From positions 1,713,446 to 1,777,445 of the forward strand of contig NZ_JADWYJ010000001.1 of NCBI RefSeq assembly GCF_021354595.1: DNA of 64,000 nucleotides. Reading direction: 5' to 3'. Both the position numbers and the translations under genes were made by a program. The notes under the pieces were generated by a model, which was not told the origin of the DNA, did no database searches, and saw only the letters and a list, made by a program, of their open reading frames with translations. This stretch comes from Maribellus sp. CM-23 (GTDB lineage Bacteria > Bacteroidota > Bacteroidia > Bacteroidales > Prolixibacteraceae). Of the stretch, positions 38,314 to 46,639 are shown one piece after another; the first letter of the stretch is position 1; each line of letters begins with the position of its first letter.

Positions 38314-38417
38314 CAATAAAGAAAATTCTTGACGTTGACAATCCCTGTGGCAGAGCCAGAGAATATTACTCCAACGTTGTTTCATCAACAAACTGAAAAA
38401 CAGAATTTTCTTTATTG
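38314..38417. repeat. 16-bp perfect inverted repeat enclosing 72 bases
   Basis: CAATAAAGAAAATTCT (38314-38329) is repeated as its exact reverse complement at 38402-38417. Inside the loop, TGGCAGAG (38348-38355) pairs with CTCTGCCA just outside the right arm (38423-38430), so the two pairings cross. No gene is seen in the 37910-38529 gap; this structure and the hairpins that follow fill its second half. Confidence 0.8.
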
Positions 38418-38428
38418 CACCCCTCTGC

Positions 38429-38502
38429 CATCCGTCAGTTGACGGATGACATCTCCCCTGAAATTCAGGGGAGAATACAAGGAAAACCCGTGGCAAGCCA
38501 CG
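38429..38502. repeat. Three consecutive hairpins before the Asp/His-rich lipoprotein
   Basis: CATCCGTCA/TGACGGATG (38429-38448), TCTCCCCTGAA/TTCAGGGGAGA (38452-38474, one-base spacer) and CGTGGC/GCCACG (38489-38502, two-base spacer) stand in a row, ending 27 bases before the start codon at 38530. The first shares its core with the palindromes at 9153 and 41858. Confidence 0.85.
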
Positions 38503-38529
38503 AGAAATTATTTGATTAAAAAGAGAAGT

Positions 38530-39327
38530 ATGAGAAGAATGAAAAATGTAGTGCTTGTTTTTTTGGCCCTTGCAATGGTGTTTACCGCCTGCCAGAAAGA
38601 CGACAGTAAAAACGACGGAACTTCTGAATTTGGTGTTCAGTTTGAAGCATTGAATCCACGCTTTGCACTCCCTGTTCAGGGAACGCTTAAATCGGCCACG
38701 GTAGAAACCGATTCCATTGTCTGGGATACGGCTCATTTGCTGGTATCCACCATTAAGTTTGAAGCTGAATTAAAAAGCCAGCTCACCAACGAAGACTCGA
38801 TTGAAATCGAATACAAATGGCACGGCTCGGAGTGGGTCGACCTGCTGAACAACGAACTTACCCTTGGTAATTTTGTGCTTTCGCCCGGCACTTACGACGA
38901 GATTGAACTCAAAATTGAAGGGAAGAAAGAAGATGCGGGCGGCGAACCTGTGTTTTTCCTTGGCGGAACCTACAAAAACGATGCAGGTAGCTGGCCCATA
39001 GAAGTGCGCGTAACGCAAGACGTCTATTTCAAAACCGAAAAGGAAGACGTGGAAGTGACCGACGAAGGCATCGATGTTACTTCGGTGATACAGATGTACC
39101 TCGACCAGCTGATGGCCCGTGTGGACCCGGCTGACCTCGACAATGCTGACCAGACCGATGGAGTGATTGTTATCTCGGCCAACAGCAACCAGGACATTTA
39201 CCAGATAGTTGTCAGCAACCTGGCGCACGACTGCCGCACCCGCTACAAACACAAACACCACGGAGACGATGATGACCACGATGGCTACGACGACGATCAC
39301 CATGGCAACGGCCACGACGATGATTAA
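38530..39327 (+). CDS. Lipoprotein with an Asp/His-rich C-terminal tail
   Basis: The start is set at ATG 38530 because it gives a lipobox (AMVFTAC) after MRRMKNVVLVF; an upstream in-frame ATG at 38446 would put a long polar stretch before the signal. The 265-residue product has a beta-rich body and a last segment of about 30 residues made almost only of His, Asp, Gly and Lys (HKHHGDDDDHDG and further repeats), which looks like a metal-binding tail. No known domain was recognised. A terminator follows at 39363. Confidence 0.8.
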   Translation: MRRMKNVVLVFLALAMVFTACQKDDSKNDGTSEFGVQFEALNPRFALPVQGTLKSATVETDSIVWDTAHLLVSTIKFEAELKSQLTNEDSIEIEYKWHGSEWVDLLNNELTLGNFVLSPGTYDEIELKIEGKKEDAGGEPVFFLGGTYKNDAGSWPIEVRVTQDVYFKTEKEDVEVTDEGIDVTSVIQMYLDQLMARVDPADLDNADQTDGVIVISANSNQDIYQIVVSNLAHDCRTRYKHKHHGDDDDHDGYDDDHHGNGHDDD

Positions 39328-39362
39328 ACAGCCAGCATCATAAGGGAATCCATTCCCAAAAG

Positions 39363-39421
39363 CAGCCACTTGTCTTACAAAAGGAATAAAACCCAAAGTC
39401 GATACAGGTGGCTGTTTTTTT
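39363..39421 (+). terminator. Intrinsic terminator of the Asp/His-rich lipoprotein gene
   Basis: CAGCCACTTGT (39363-39373) pairs with ACAGGTGGCTG (39404-39414) through 11 pairs including one G-U, followed by TTTTTTTA. Confidence 0.75.
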
Positions 39422-39645
39422 ATATCGATTTGTAACTCTTAAAAAGCACGATTTCCCCTCCTCCCAGGAGGGGTGGCAGCGACTCGAAACCTGCCATACA
39501 TAACAAACTCCAATTCGCTGACAGGGTGGTACTACCTTCTTTCCTCCAATGTAAATCAGTTAACCACCTCCTCCCCCAGTCTCCGCAAGCTACGACTGAG
39601 TACTCCTAAATATTCCTATATAAACTCTAATATTAAGGATGATAG

Positions 39646-39735
39646 TTTCCCCTCCCAAAAACCAACCTTCCGAATTCTTTCCCCCATTTGGGGGAAATGT
39701 CAGCGTAAGGCTTTAGCGAGGGTGACAAAGGGGGT
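39646..39735. repeat. 90-bp dispersed intergenic repeat, copy 1
   Basis: The copy runs from TTTCCCCTCCC to GACAAAGGGGGT and contains the inner palindrome CCCCCATTTGGGGG followed by AAATGTCAGCGTAAGGCTT. A second copy stands at 57367-57456, and a decayed left part is at 52452-52499. Another palindrome, CCCCTCCTCCCAGGAGGGG, lies at 39455-39473 and recurs at 57481. The 39328-39981 gap holds these repeats and no gene. Confidence 0.85.
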
Positions 39736-39933
39736 TAAGAGCTGGCAGCAACCCCCAACAATCAACAACCAGGAACAGGGTTGAGACCCAAGTTCTCCGT
39801 CCAATGAAGGGCCAGCTGAAAAACTGCTTAATTCGGGGATTGGCTATAAAACAACGACAAATCATTGCGGCGCATACAAGCGGCAATCTCTACCGAATGG
39901 TTTAACTGCGCCGCTTATTCGCTGCGCTCATTA

Positions 39934-39953
39934 CCCCGGGTTAAAACCCGGGG
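39934..39953. repeat. GC-rich palindrome near the citrate synthase terminator
   Basis: CCCCGGGTT, two A, then AACCCGGGG form a 9-bp stem. It lies 12 bases beyond the citrate synthase terminator and may stabilise the transcript end. Confidence 0.7.
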
Positions 39954-39964
39954 CTATTCCGATG

Positions 39965-39981
39965 AAAACCCGTTGGGTTTT
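39965..39981 (-). terminator. Hairpin at the end of the citrate synthase gene
   Basis: On the minus strand AAAACCC, loop AAC, GGGTTTT directly follows the TAG stop codon at 39982. Confidence 0.65.
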
Positions 39982-41271
39982 CTACTCCGCCCGCTCCAGC
40001 GCATCCATCAACCACTTGTTGGTAACGCTTTTGGGCCGGATAATCGGTTGGTTCAGCCCCAGTGCCATAATGCTTTGCGCACAGAAACCAAAGGTGCGCG
40101 AAATCCCAAACATCACGGTGTAGAAATCAAAATGACTGATCCCGTACTGGTACAGCAGCGTTCCAGAAATCGCATCCACATTGGGGTAAGGGTTCGCCAC
40201 CTTTCCTCCCTTGTAGGTTTTCAGGATGTTGGGCACCACGTAGTACAGCTTCTTAACGGTTTGCAGGTAGGGCGAATTCGGACAATGGCGGTTGCCAAAC
40301 TCCATAAACGCCGTAAACCGCGGATCGGTGACCCGAAGCACCGCATGCCCGTAGCCAGGAATTACCCGCCCGGCATCGAGCTCTTCCCTCACAAAAGCGT
40401 CGAGCTGATCGGTGCTTGGTGATTCGCCAAAACGCTCGTGAATACCACGGATAAAGCGCAGGCACACCTGGTTGGCCAGTCCGTGAAGCGGCCCCGCCAA
40501 GCCGTTTAACCCTGCTGATGTGGCATAGTAAAGGTTCGATAGTGCCGAGTTCACCACCCTCGAAGTAAACGCGCTCACATTGCCACCTTCGTGGTCGCAG
40601 TGCAGCACCATGTACAGCCGTACCAGTTCGGCAAACGAAAGCTCGGGATTCACCCCCAGCATATGCGCCAGGTTGCTTCCCCAGTCGAGCGACGGGCGGT
40701 AATCAATCGGCTCTTCCCGCAACAAGTGGATGCGGTAGATCGCCGCAGCAATGGCGGGCAGTTTTGCCAGCAGGTTCACGGCATCTTCCAGCATGTATTC
40801 CCAGTACTCCGACTTGGCCAGTTCGCCCGCTTCGTACTTCTGTTTAAACACCGACTCTCCTTCGAGCGCCAGGACACACAGGCTAAACATGGTCATGGGG
40901 TGCAGGTGGGGCGGAAGCTGCCGGATAAAGGTCCACAGGTAGTCCGGAAGTTCGGCCCGGAAGCCGAGTTCTTCACGCAGTTCGGCCAGTTCGGTTTCGC
41001 TGGGGAACTTACCCGTGCAAAGCAGGTAAAAGATCTCTTCGGGCAGTTTGTCTTCAAACTCGGGAATCGCATAATCGCTGATAAACAAACCGCGGTACGG
41101 GTCAACATACGAGGTATTGCACACCAGGGCGGTAAGTCCGCGCATGCCCCCCAGCAGTTGCTTTACGCTTACTTCTCCCACCACTGTGTTGGGATGCTCC
41201 CGAAGCATCCAGGCAATTTCCATACCCAGGTAGTCAATCCGTTTTTTGACGTTGTTCTTGAATTGTTCCAT
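39982..41271 (-). CDS. Citrate synthase, eukaryotic-like type
   Basis: The 429-residue protein condenses acetyl-CoA with oxaloacetate at the entry of the tricarboxylic acid cycle. Catalytic motifs are HCDHEGGNVSAF, AGPLHGLANQ (His) and PGYGHAVLRVTDPRF (His and Asp region). The HEGGNVSAF and GPLHGLANQ forms and an N-terminal GMRGLTALVCNTSYVDPYRG resemble mitochondrial-type enzymes rather than the common bacterial GltA hexamer type. It is monocistronic with a terminator at its stop codon. Confidence 0.92.
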   Translation of the reverse strand: MEQFKNNVKKRIDYLGMEIAWMLREHPNTVVGEVSVKQLLGGMRGLTALVCNTSYVDPYRGLFISDYAIPEFEDKLPEEIFYLLCTGKFPSETELAELREELGFRAELPDYLWTFIRQLPPHLHPMTMFSLCVLALEGESVFKQKYEAGELAKSEYWEYMLEDAVNLLAKLPAIAAAIYRIHLLREEPIDYRPSLDWGSNLAHMLGVNPELSFAELVRLYMVLHCDHEGGNVSAFTSRVVNSALSNLYYATSAGLNGLAGPLHGLANQVCLRFIRGIHERFGESPSTDQLDAFVREELDAGRVIPGYGHAVLRVTDPRFTAFMEFGNRHCPNSPYLQTVKKLYYVVPNILKTYKGGKVANPYPNVDAISGTLLYQYGISHFDFYTVMFGISRTFGFCAQSIMALGLNQPIIRPKSVTNKWLMDALERAE

Positions 41272-41518
41272 GGCTGCTATTTTTTAAAACCGGTTGATCG
41301 TTTTCATATGTTTTTACTGCCTTGCGTCGGCCAGGGTTTCAATGGGGGGAGAGCTGTGAACGATTAGCCATTAGCCGCGAGCTGCAAGTCAACCAAGCAT
41401 TCAATGTCGATTGCAGATTTCAGCGCCTCTGCAAACCGAGACTACCATCATCGGGTATTATGCCTTCACTCAATCCTTCTGTCCTTCAATCCCTCAGCAT
41501 TAGGTATCCCGGAATTAA

Positions 41519-41885
41519 GATTGCTTCTCCCGATACCTCGGGATCGCAATGACGCACGTTGAACGGAAACCAGAGGCAGCGGACCACAAAAATCTTATTC
41601 CCGGCAGAAAACTGCACGGTCCGCTACCAGACTTCTATAAAATCTTGGTCTTTGCGAGGGAGTTTACGACCGAAGCAATCTTCTTCAAACTCATTACTTA
41701 TTACCATCTGTTTTGGATTGCTTCACTTCCTCCGTCGGATCGCAAAGACGCACACGCTATGTGGGGGCAAAAGCAGCGGACAATAGTAAATCATGCCTGA
41801 ATGAATACGTCACTTGTCCGCTGCTTTCTGTTAACAGATGATTGTCATTGCGAGGGATCCGTCAGTTGACGGAGACCTAAGCAAT
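41519..41885. repeat. Four alternating copies of a GATTGCTTC...TCGCAA repeat
   Basis: Plus-orientation copies at 41519-41557 and 41716-41753 run GATTGCTTC to TCGCAAnGACGCAC; minus-orientation copies at 41649-41680 and 41844-41885 run in reverse. Internal parts differ between copies, and the last contains the TCCGTCAGTTGACGGA palindrome seen elsewhere. This fits a known style of bacterial interspersed repeat. The 41272-41955 gap has no convincing gene. Confidence 0.75.
41770..41827. repeat. 14-bp perfect inverted repeat with a 30-base loop
   Basis: AAAGCAGCGGACAA (41770-41783) is mirrored by TTGTCCGCTGCTTT (41814-41827). It lies between two of the GATTGCTTC repeats. Confidence 0.8.
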
Positions 41886-41955
41886 CTCTTCTATACCACT
41901 CCCATTGACCAATGACTAGTGACCAATGACTGAACACTGTGACTGCAAACTGCAG

Positions 41956-43161
41956 CTAAATCCCCTCAAACTCCTCACCAACCGAAACGGTCTTAAAGGC
42001 CTGGCAGCCTTCCGATCTTAATTTTTCAATCGAGTTGTTAAACGAACCGGTGAGTGCGTTTCCCCTTCGCCCGCGGCAAAACGGACAGGCATGAAAATCG
42101 CCGTTGGCATCGATGTAGAGGTAGCGGTTGCCGGCACCCATGCACCCGAGTTTTCGCTGGTGATAGCCATAGAACACGACGATGGGGTAATCGCTGAATT
42201 GCGGATCGTTGTTCATCCGGATCACAAAATCACTGATCAACTCAATTTGGTCCTTTCCCAGGCGAACGGGCTTGTCTGAAAACCGCCCCACCTGCCGGGC
42301 CTCAAGGATGCGGATAAAATGCGCACCGATGTTTTTAGCCAGCTGAATGTATTTATCCAGGTTTTCTTCGGTGGTGAATTCGCGGGTGGCACACAGCGAA
42401 AGACTTACCAGTATTCCCGCTTTCCGGCAGTTTTCCACGGCTTTTAACACCCACTCAAAACTACGCGGATGGTTCCGAAACCGGTTGTGCTTGTCTTCAT
42501 CCCAGTGATCGAGGCTGATGTTTGCCCCTACCAGACCCGCTTTTTTAAGCGCCCGGGCTTTTTCTTCTGTCAAGCCAAAACCGGATGTGAGCAACCAGAA
42601 ATCAATGCGCGTGGAGGCTTCTTTCAGGATCGAGATCATATCGTCGAAGCGGGTCAGCGGCTCGCCGCCACTCAGCTGCACATGGCGGATGCCCTGCTCT
42701 TCGATCTTTTGCAGAATCTCTTTTAGCTGATCGAGCGAGAGATGGTCTCGGCTGTCGATGTTGTCCCAGTCGTAGCAATGCGAACACTGCAGCTGACAGC
42801 GATTGGTAATCCCCCAGATAATGGTCTGCTGCGGAATCATTGCCCGGTTCGCGCTTCCGTTCCCTCTATTATTCCGGAAAAACTCCTGCTGCATCACTTT
42901 CTTCAGATTGGCCGACGGAAACCCGGGAAAATCGGTCACCCAGTAGTAGAGGCTGCCCGATTTTACCAGCTTGGTGATCCGCTGGTTTCCGTGCACCGAA
43001 CTTCTGAGTTTTTTCAGCCGCTTTACTTCCCTCACCGCTGTCAGCGGATTGCGGTTCACTTTCAGAATCTGCCAGAAAATAAAGGCACGCAGCCGTCTCA
43101 CCAGGAACCATACCTTCCGGCCATTGATCAGTTCGGGTATTCTTTCTTGTTTTTCTTTCAC
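41956..43161 (-). CDS. Radical SAM/SPASM domain protein
   Basis: The chosen start is GTG at 43161, 11 bases after the preceding gene's stop; an upstream ATG at 43230 would overlap that gene by 59 bases. The product is about 401 residues. CQLQCSHC (CxxxCxxC) binds the radical SAM cluster, LSGGEPL is the family GGE motif, and a C-terminal Cys group (LGCMGAG, ACPFCRG) is SPASM-like and would hold an auxiliary cluster. Such enzymes modify peptides or proteins. No small precursor peptide was seen nearby. Confidence 0.85.
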   Translation of the reverse strand: MKEKQERIPELINGRKVWFLVRRLRAFIFWQILKVNRNPLTAVREVKRLKKLRSSVHGNQRITKLVKSGSLYYWVTDFPGFPSANLKKVMQQEFFRNNRGNGSANRAMIPQQTIIWGITNRCQLQCSHCYDWDNIDSRDHLSLDQLKEILQKIEEQGIRHVQLSGGEPLTRFDDMISILKEASTRIDFWLLTSGFGLTEEKARALKKAGLVGANISLDHWDEDKHNRFRNHPRSFEWVLKAVENCRKAGILVSLSLCATREFTTEENLDKYIQLAKNIGAHFIRILEARQVGRFSDKPVRLGKDQIELISDFVIRMNNDPQFSDYPIVVFYGYHQRKLGCMGAGNRYLYIDANGDFHACPFCRGRRGNALTGSFNNSIEKLRSEGCQAFKTVSVGEEFEGI

Positions 43162-43171
43162 TACGCCGGTT

Positions 43172-44881
43172 TTATGGGTTCGGGAATTGGTCTTTGTTCT
43201 GATACTCGACCATTTGCTGCATGTATTCATTCACAAAGCGGTTAAAACGCCCGGGCTCCCGGAACGTTTTCAGGTACTCGATATCAGGAGTCCCCTTGGG
43301 ATCGCGCAGGATGTGGTACCAGCCTTTGCTGTGCAGGAAAACCGAACGCGCTTCCTCCCGGTTCGGCGGAAGATCAAAACTTAGCTCCGCATAGTCTCCC
43401 ACTTCGGGCTGATCGTAATAGTGGTGATCGTCGGCCAGTATTTTCTTTGTAATGTCTTTCCCCGACTGATCAAGGGCTGATGTTGCCGAAACCACCGTAT
43501 AGTCGAGCTCGAGGTCGGCAGAATAATCGATCCCCACATAATCGATGTCCCAGAAAAAGTTACCCGCTTCGAGTTTAATTTTTACCGGGTTGCTTTCCGT
43601 TCCGTTTAACCCGAACGAAAGGATGTCTTCCTTAAACGCCATCGGGCCGATAACATTGTAATAATCCACCGCCTCCCATTCGCCGTTTCGTTCCACCGAC
43701 AAAGTCAGCGGGATGTTCTGGTCGGCCGACCATTGCCGCAGCTGCGCCTCGGGAACCCTTTGCTGCTTTTTGTTCCACCGTTTGTAGCGGTCGCCAAACT
43801 GATCGTGAAACTGGCTGATCATATAATCGAGCACAAAGGAGTTCCTGGCCCGGATCATCACTTTTGCAGCAACGGCCTTCTCCGGTTTTTGAAATTCCAG
43901 GATCATTCCGTCGGTGAGCGGCAGTTCCTGATCGCTGATGCGGCCGGTAAAAAACAAACTGTCTTTTTGGGCAATCAAAGCCGAAAGATCGGAACCGTCG
44001 AAAGCGGTGGCCGACACGGGCGACAAAAGCTGCCCGGCAGTATGATACTTCCCGTATTTATCCACCCAGATGTTCAGGTCGGAAGCGTGGTCAAACACCC
44101 ACATCTCCATCAGGTTGGTATGCTGGATCTCTTTTACTTCGTTGGCTATTTTTAGCTTGTAGTTGATGTTTTCCGGGGCGTAAACGGGAAGTTTCAGAAA
44201 GTCGTGTCGTTCGAGTTGCGGCTGAATGCTTCCGCTGTAAATTTCTCCGGTCAGCGCATACTGCTCACCGTCCCAGGTATAAATAAAGGGGCACGACGAT
44301 TTTAACAGCAATACCAAAAGGGTGAGCACAGCCAACGCGCCGGCAGTGCCTCCCAGGATGCCCAGTGCCCACGATGCGGTGGTAGCGCCTTTGTCTTTTT
44401 CATAGATTTCAATTTTTTGGATATCGCTTACCGGAATACCCACCTTTAGCGTACCCGGGTAACGGTTCAGGCTCGAAGCATAAATGTGTACTTCGTTTAG
44501 TACGGCATTTTCGCGGTAGGGATTTTTTGTCCGGTAGCGGTTTGCTTTATCGGGTACTACCGGTTTGCTGAGCACCAGCTCGTACTTTTCCCAGGTATTC
44601 AGTGTTAAGGAATCGGCCGTTACCTTGGGCGTTGTAACCACCCAGGCCTCTTCCCCAAAATGAAGAATCATTCGCTTGTGCTGAGCGCTTAAATTCTCCA
44701 TTTCTTCGGCCAAGGGTGCGCTGGGGCCACGCACTTTAAAATAGTTCATACAGCCCGACAGGTTGAGCAAACACACGATCAGCAGCCAGGAAATAAGCCG
44801 ATACCCGGGTGACCATTTCCGGAGTTTTGGCGGCTGCTTATGCCTGGATCCGCTCAGTTGAAAGGAAAACCGGTTTTTCAT
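43172..44881 (-). CDS. Large lipoprotein with a TM segment, unknown function
   Basis: The start at ATG 44881 (MKNRFSFQLSG) is preferred; an in-frame ATG at 44938 would add 19 residues. Reading from 44881 the protein has about 569 residues, with a basic region, a hydrophobic segment and a lipobox (LLNLSGC), then a second hydrophobic stretch (ALGILGGTAGALAVLTLLV) and a large soluble part with YTWDGEQYALTGEIYSGSIQ. No domain was recognised. It is translationally close to the radical SAM gene, so it might be that enzyme's target or partner. Confidence 0.75.
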   Translation of the reverse strand: MKNRFSFQLSGSRHKQPPKLRKWSPGYRLISWLLIVCLLNLSGCMNYFKVRGPSAPLAEEMENLSAQHKRMILHFGEEAWVVTTPKVTADSLTLNTWEKYELVLSKPVVPDKANRYRTKNPYRENAVLNEVHIYASSLNRYPGTLKVGIPVSDIQKIEIYEKDKGATTASWALGILGGTAGALAVLTLLVLLLKSSCPFIYTWDGEQYALTGEIYSGSIQPQLERHDFLKLPVYAPENINYKLKIANEVKEIQHTNLMEMWVFDHASDLNIWVDKYGKYHTAGQLLSPVSATAFDGSDLSALIAQKDSLFFTGRISDQELPLTDGMILEFQKPEKAVAAKVMIRARNSFVLDYMISQFHDQFGDRYKRWNKKQQRVPEAQLRQWSADQNIPLTLSVERNGEWEAVDYYNVIGPMAFKEDILSFGLNGTESNPVKIKLEAGNFFWDIDYVGIDYSADLELDYTVVSATSALDQSGKDITKKILADDHHYYDQPEVGDYAELSFDLPPNREEARSVFLHSKGWYHILRDPKGTPDIEYLKTFREPGRFNRFVNEYMQQMVEYQNKDQFPNP

Positions 44882-45195
44882 TGCGCCTGATTTTTGGTAA
44901 CAATAATTTACGAAAACCGGCGCACAATAGCAATTCACTAGAAACTAGCCCCGTAGCGGGGTATTTGGCTTGAAAGAAAGGGAGAAAACAAAAAGACTTC
45001 CTTGCTAACTTTAAACACTGAACACTGATCACTTTTCTTATCCTGTATTGAATTTGTCGCCTTGCAAAAGAAGGAGGACGACAGAGGGCTTAGTCTTCCT
45101 GCATTCACCCAATCACTCCATCAGCACATCCTTCATTCATTCAAGATGGAGCCTTAACTATATTCTTTGTATTTTACACGATAAAGAACGGCAGT

Positions 45196-46170
45196 ATGTG
45201 GCATAAAAAGATGAAAGCACTTTTTCATCCCGAACGATATCATGGATGGGGGAAAAATCGGAAATATTTTGAAGGCTGGTATTATAAAGTTATAACTGCC
45301 GACGAAAAATCTGCCTTTGCATTTATCCCCGGAATTGCCATGGATGCACAGGGTAGTAAGCAGGCTTTTATTCAGGTGCTCGACGGAATAAAACAAACAT
45401 CAGATTATATTCGGTTTCCGGTGGAAGATTTTAATTCCGGTGCAAATTATTTTACCACAACAATCGGGAACAATTCATTCGCTTTGGATAAGATGTTGCT
45501 TGATCTTGAAAACGTCAGGGGTGAACTTTACTTTGCGAATCCGGTTCCATGGCCTAATCATTGGTATTCGCCGGGAATAATGGGACCGTATGCCTTTGTG
45601 CCGTTTATGGAATGTTATCACGGGGTTTTAAGTATGAATCATGAAATTCGGGGCAGCCTTAACATCGATGGCAGGGATATCAATTTCAACGGTGGGAGAG
45701 GATATACCGAAAAAGATTGGGGACACTCTTTCCCTTCGGCGTACATCTGGATGCAAACCAACCATTTCTCGCAGCAGGGAGTTTCGCTTAAGGCTTCGGT
45801 TGCTAAAATTCCATGGCTAGGCAGTTCTTTTGTCGGGTTTATTGCAGGGCTTTATTATAACCAAGAAATCATTCAGTTTACCACCTATAATGGTTCCCGG
45901 TTAGTACGCTCCGTGGCGGGTGTTGATGTGGCAGAGGTGGTAATGGAAAATAAGAATTACCTGCTGGAAATAGTGGTTCACCGAAACAAAGCCACGGAAC
46001 TGGCATCACCTGTTTCAGGTTTTATGGATGGGCGTATTAGTGAAAGCATGACCTCAACGCTTGATGTAAAACTTACCGATAAACAAAACGGCAAAATCGC
46101 TTTTAATGATACCGGACGAAATGCAGCTGTTGAGATTGCAGGTAAAATTGATGAGATTACGATCGATTGA
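45196..46170 (+). CDS. Tocopherol-cyclase-like protein
   Basis: The 324-residue protein has no signal peptide. HPERYHGWGKNRKYFEGWYYKV at the N-terminus, PVPWPNHWYSPGIMGPYAF in the middle, GGRGYTEKDWGHSFP and the repeated FEGWYYK-like aromatic strings fit the tocopherol cyclase family. Bacteria outside the cyanobacteria carry relatives with unknown lipid or isoprenoid substrates, so true tocopherol cyclase activity is not implied. The gene stands alone before the repeat-rich region. Confidence 0.65.
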   Translation: MWHKKMKALFHPERYHGWGKNRKYFEGWYYKVITADEKSAFAFIPGIAMDAQGSKQAFIQVLDGIKQTSDYIRFPVEDFNSGANYFTTTIGNNSFALDKMLLDLENVRGELYFANPVPWPNHWYSPGIMGPYAFVPFMECYHGVLSMNHEIRGSLNIDGRDINFNGGRGYTEKDWGHSFPSAYIWMQTNHFSQQGVSLKASVAKIPWLGSSFVGFIAGLYYNQEIIQFTTYNGSRLVRSVAGVDVAEVVMENKNYLLEIVVHRNKATELASPVSGFMDGRISESMTSTLDVKLTDKQNGKIAFNDTGRNAAVEIAGKIDEITID

Positions 46171-46357
46171 TTGCTGCGGGTTACCAGTAGCGAGACACGA
46201 GCTGCGAGTTACGAGCATCTAGTATCCGGAATCAAGGATCAAGCTACTAGCCGCAAGTAGTGAATCATAAGCTGCGAGACACGAGATATAAGTGCTGCAA
46301 ACTGCGACTGTATCTTCCGCTTCCAACTTTCTTCCTAACATTAAACGCTGAACTACC
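46171..46357. other. Low-complexity AGCTGCGAGACACGAG-like repeats
   Basis: This spacer contains degenerate tandem pieces of GCTGCGAGACACGAG and GCTGCGAGTTACGAG. A similar string, CGCGAGCTGCAAGT, is at 41377. No gene is seen. Confidence 0.6.
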
Positions 46358-46434
46358 GTGGCCGACGTACACAACAAAGCAACGCGCTCCTTTAATAGGA
46401 GCCGAATGAAGGGCAAAAATACCAAGCCCGAAGC
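46358..46434 (+). pseudogene. Truncated vsr 5' end, cassette A
   Basis: A GTG-started frame reads VADVHNKATRSFNRSRMKGK then NTKPE, matching the N-terminus of very-short-patch repair endonucleases (DVH..TRS.NMSRIKGK.TKPE). The catalytic Asp and zinc-site parts are missing; the frame runs on into the palindrome array. Two further fragments at 47419 and 47683 break off at the same place. Confidence 0.75.
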
Positions 46435-46463
46435 TGGTGCCTGTTGCAATGCAGAACAAAAAT

Positions 46464-46639
46464 CAAATCCGGCGGATTTGAATGTGTATGGAAAACACAA
46501 TCGGCCGCCACACCACAAATCCGGAGGATTTGAATGCTTATAGAAATAAGCCCTGAGAGGAAAGGTACGACTCCGGCCGGAGTCGAATATCTCATTCCTC
46601 AACGAATGTTCTATAGACATTTGATGCCGCGGGCATCAA
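46464..46639. repeat. Palindrome cassette A (P1-P1-P2-P3)
   Basis: P1 copies CAAATCC-GGC-GGATTTG (46464-46480) and CAAATCC-GGA-GGATTTG (46516-46532), P2 CGACTCCGGCCGGAGTCG (46568-46585) and P3 TTGATGCC-GCG-GGCATCAA (46621-46639). All share the core CC-Gn(n)-GG. After each P1 comes AATG and a small hairpin with an ATAGAAA-type loop; the stem is TGTGT/ACACA after the first P1 and GCTTAT/ATAAGC after the second. The same TATAGA string precedes P3 in inverse orientation. The stop codon of the transposase lies in the right arm of P3. Confidence 0.9.

Noticed and set aside
38446..38529. Upstream start of the Asp/His-rich lipoprotein
   Set aside because: It would place 28 polar residues, encoded partly by hairpins, before the signal peptide.
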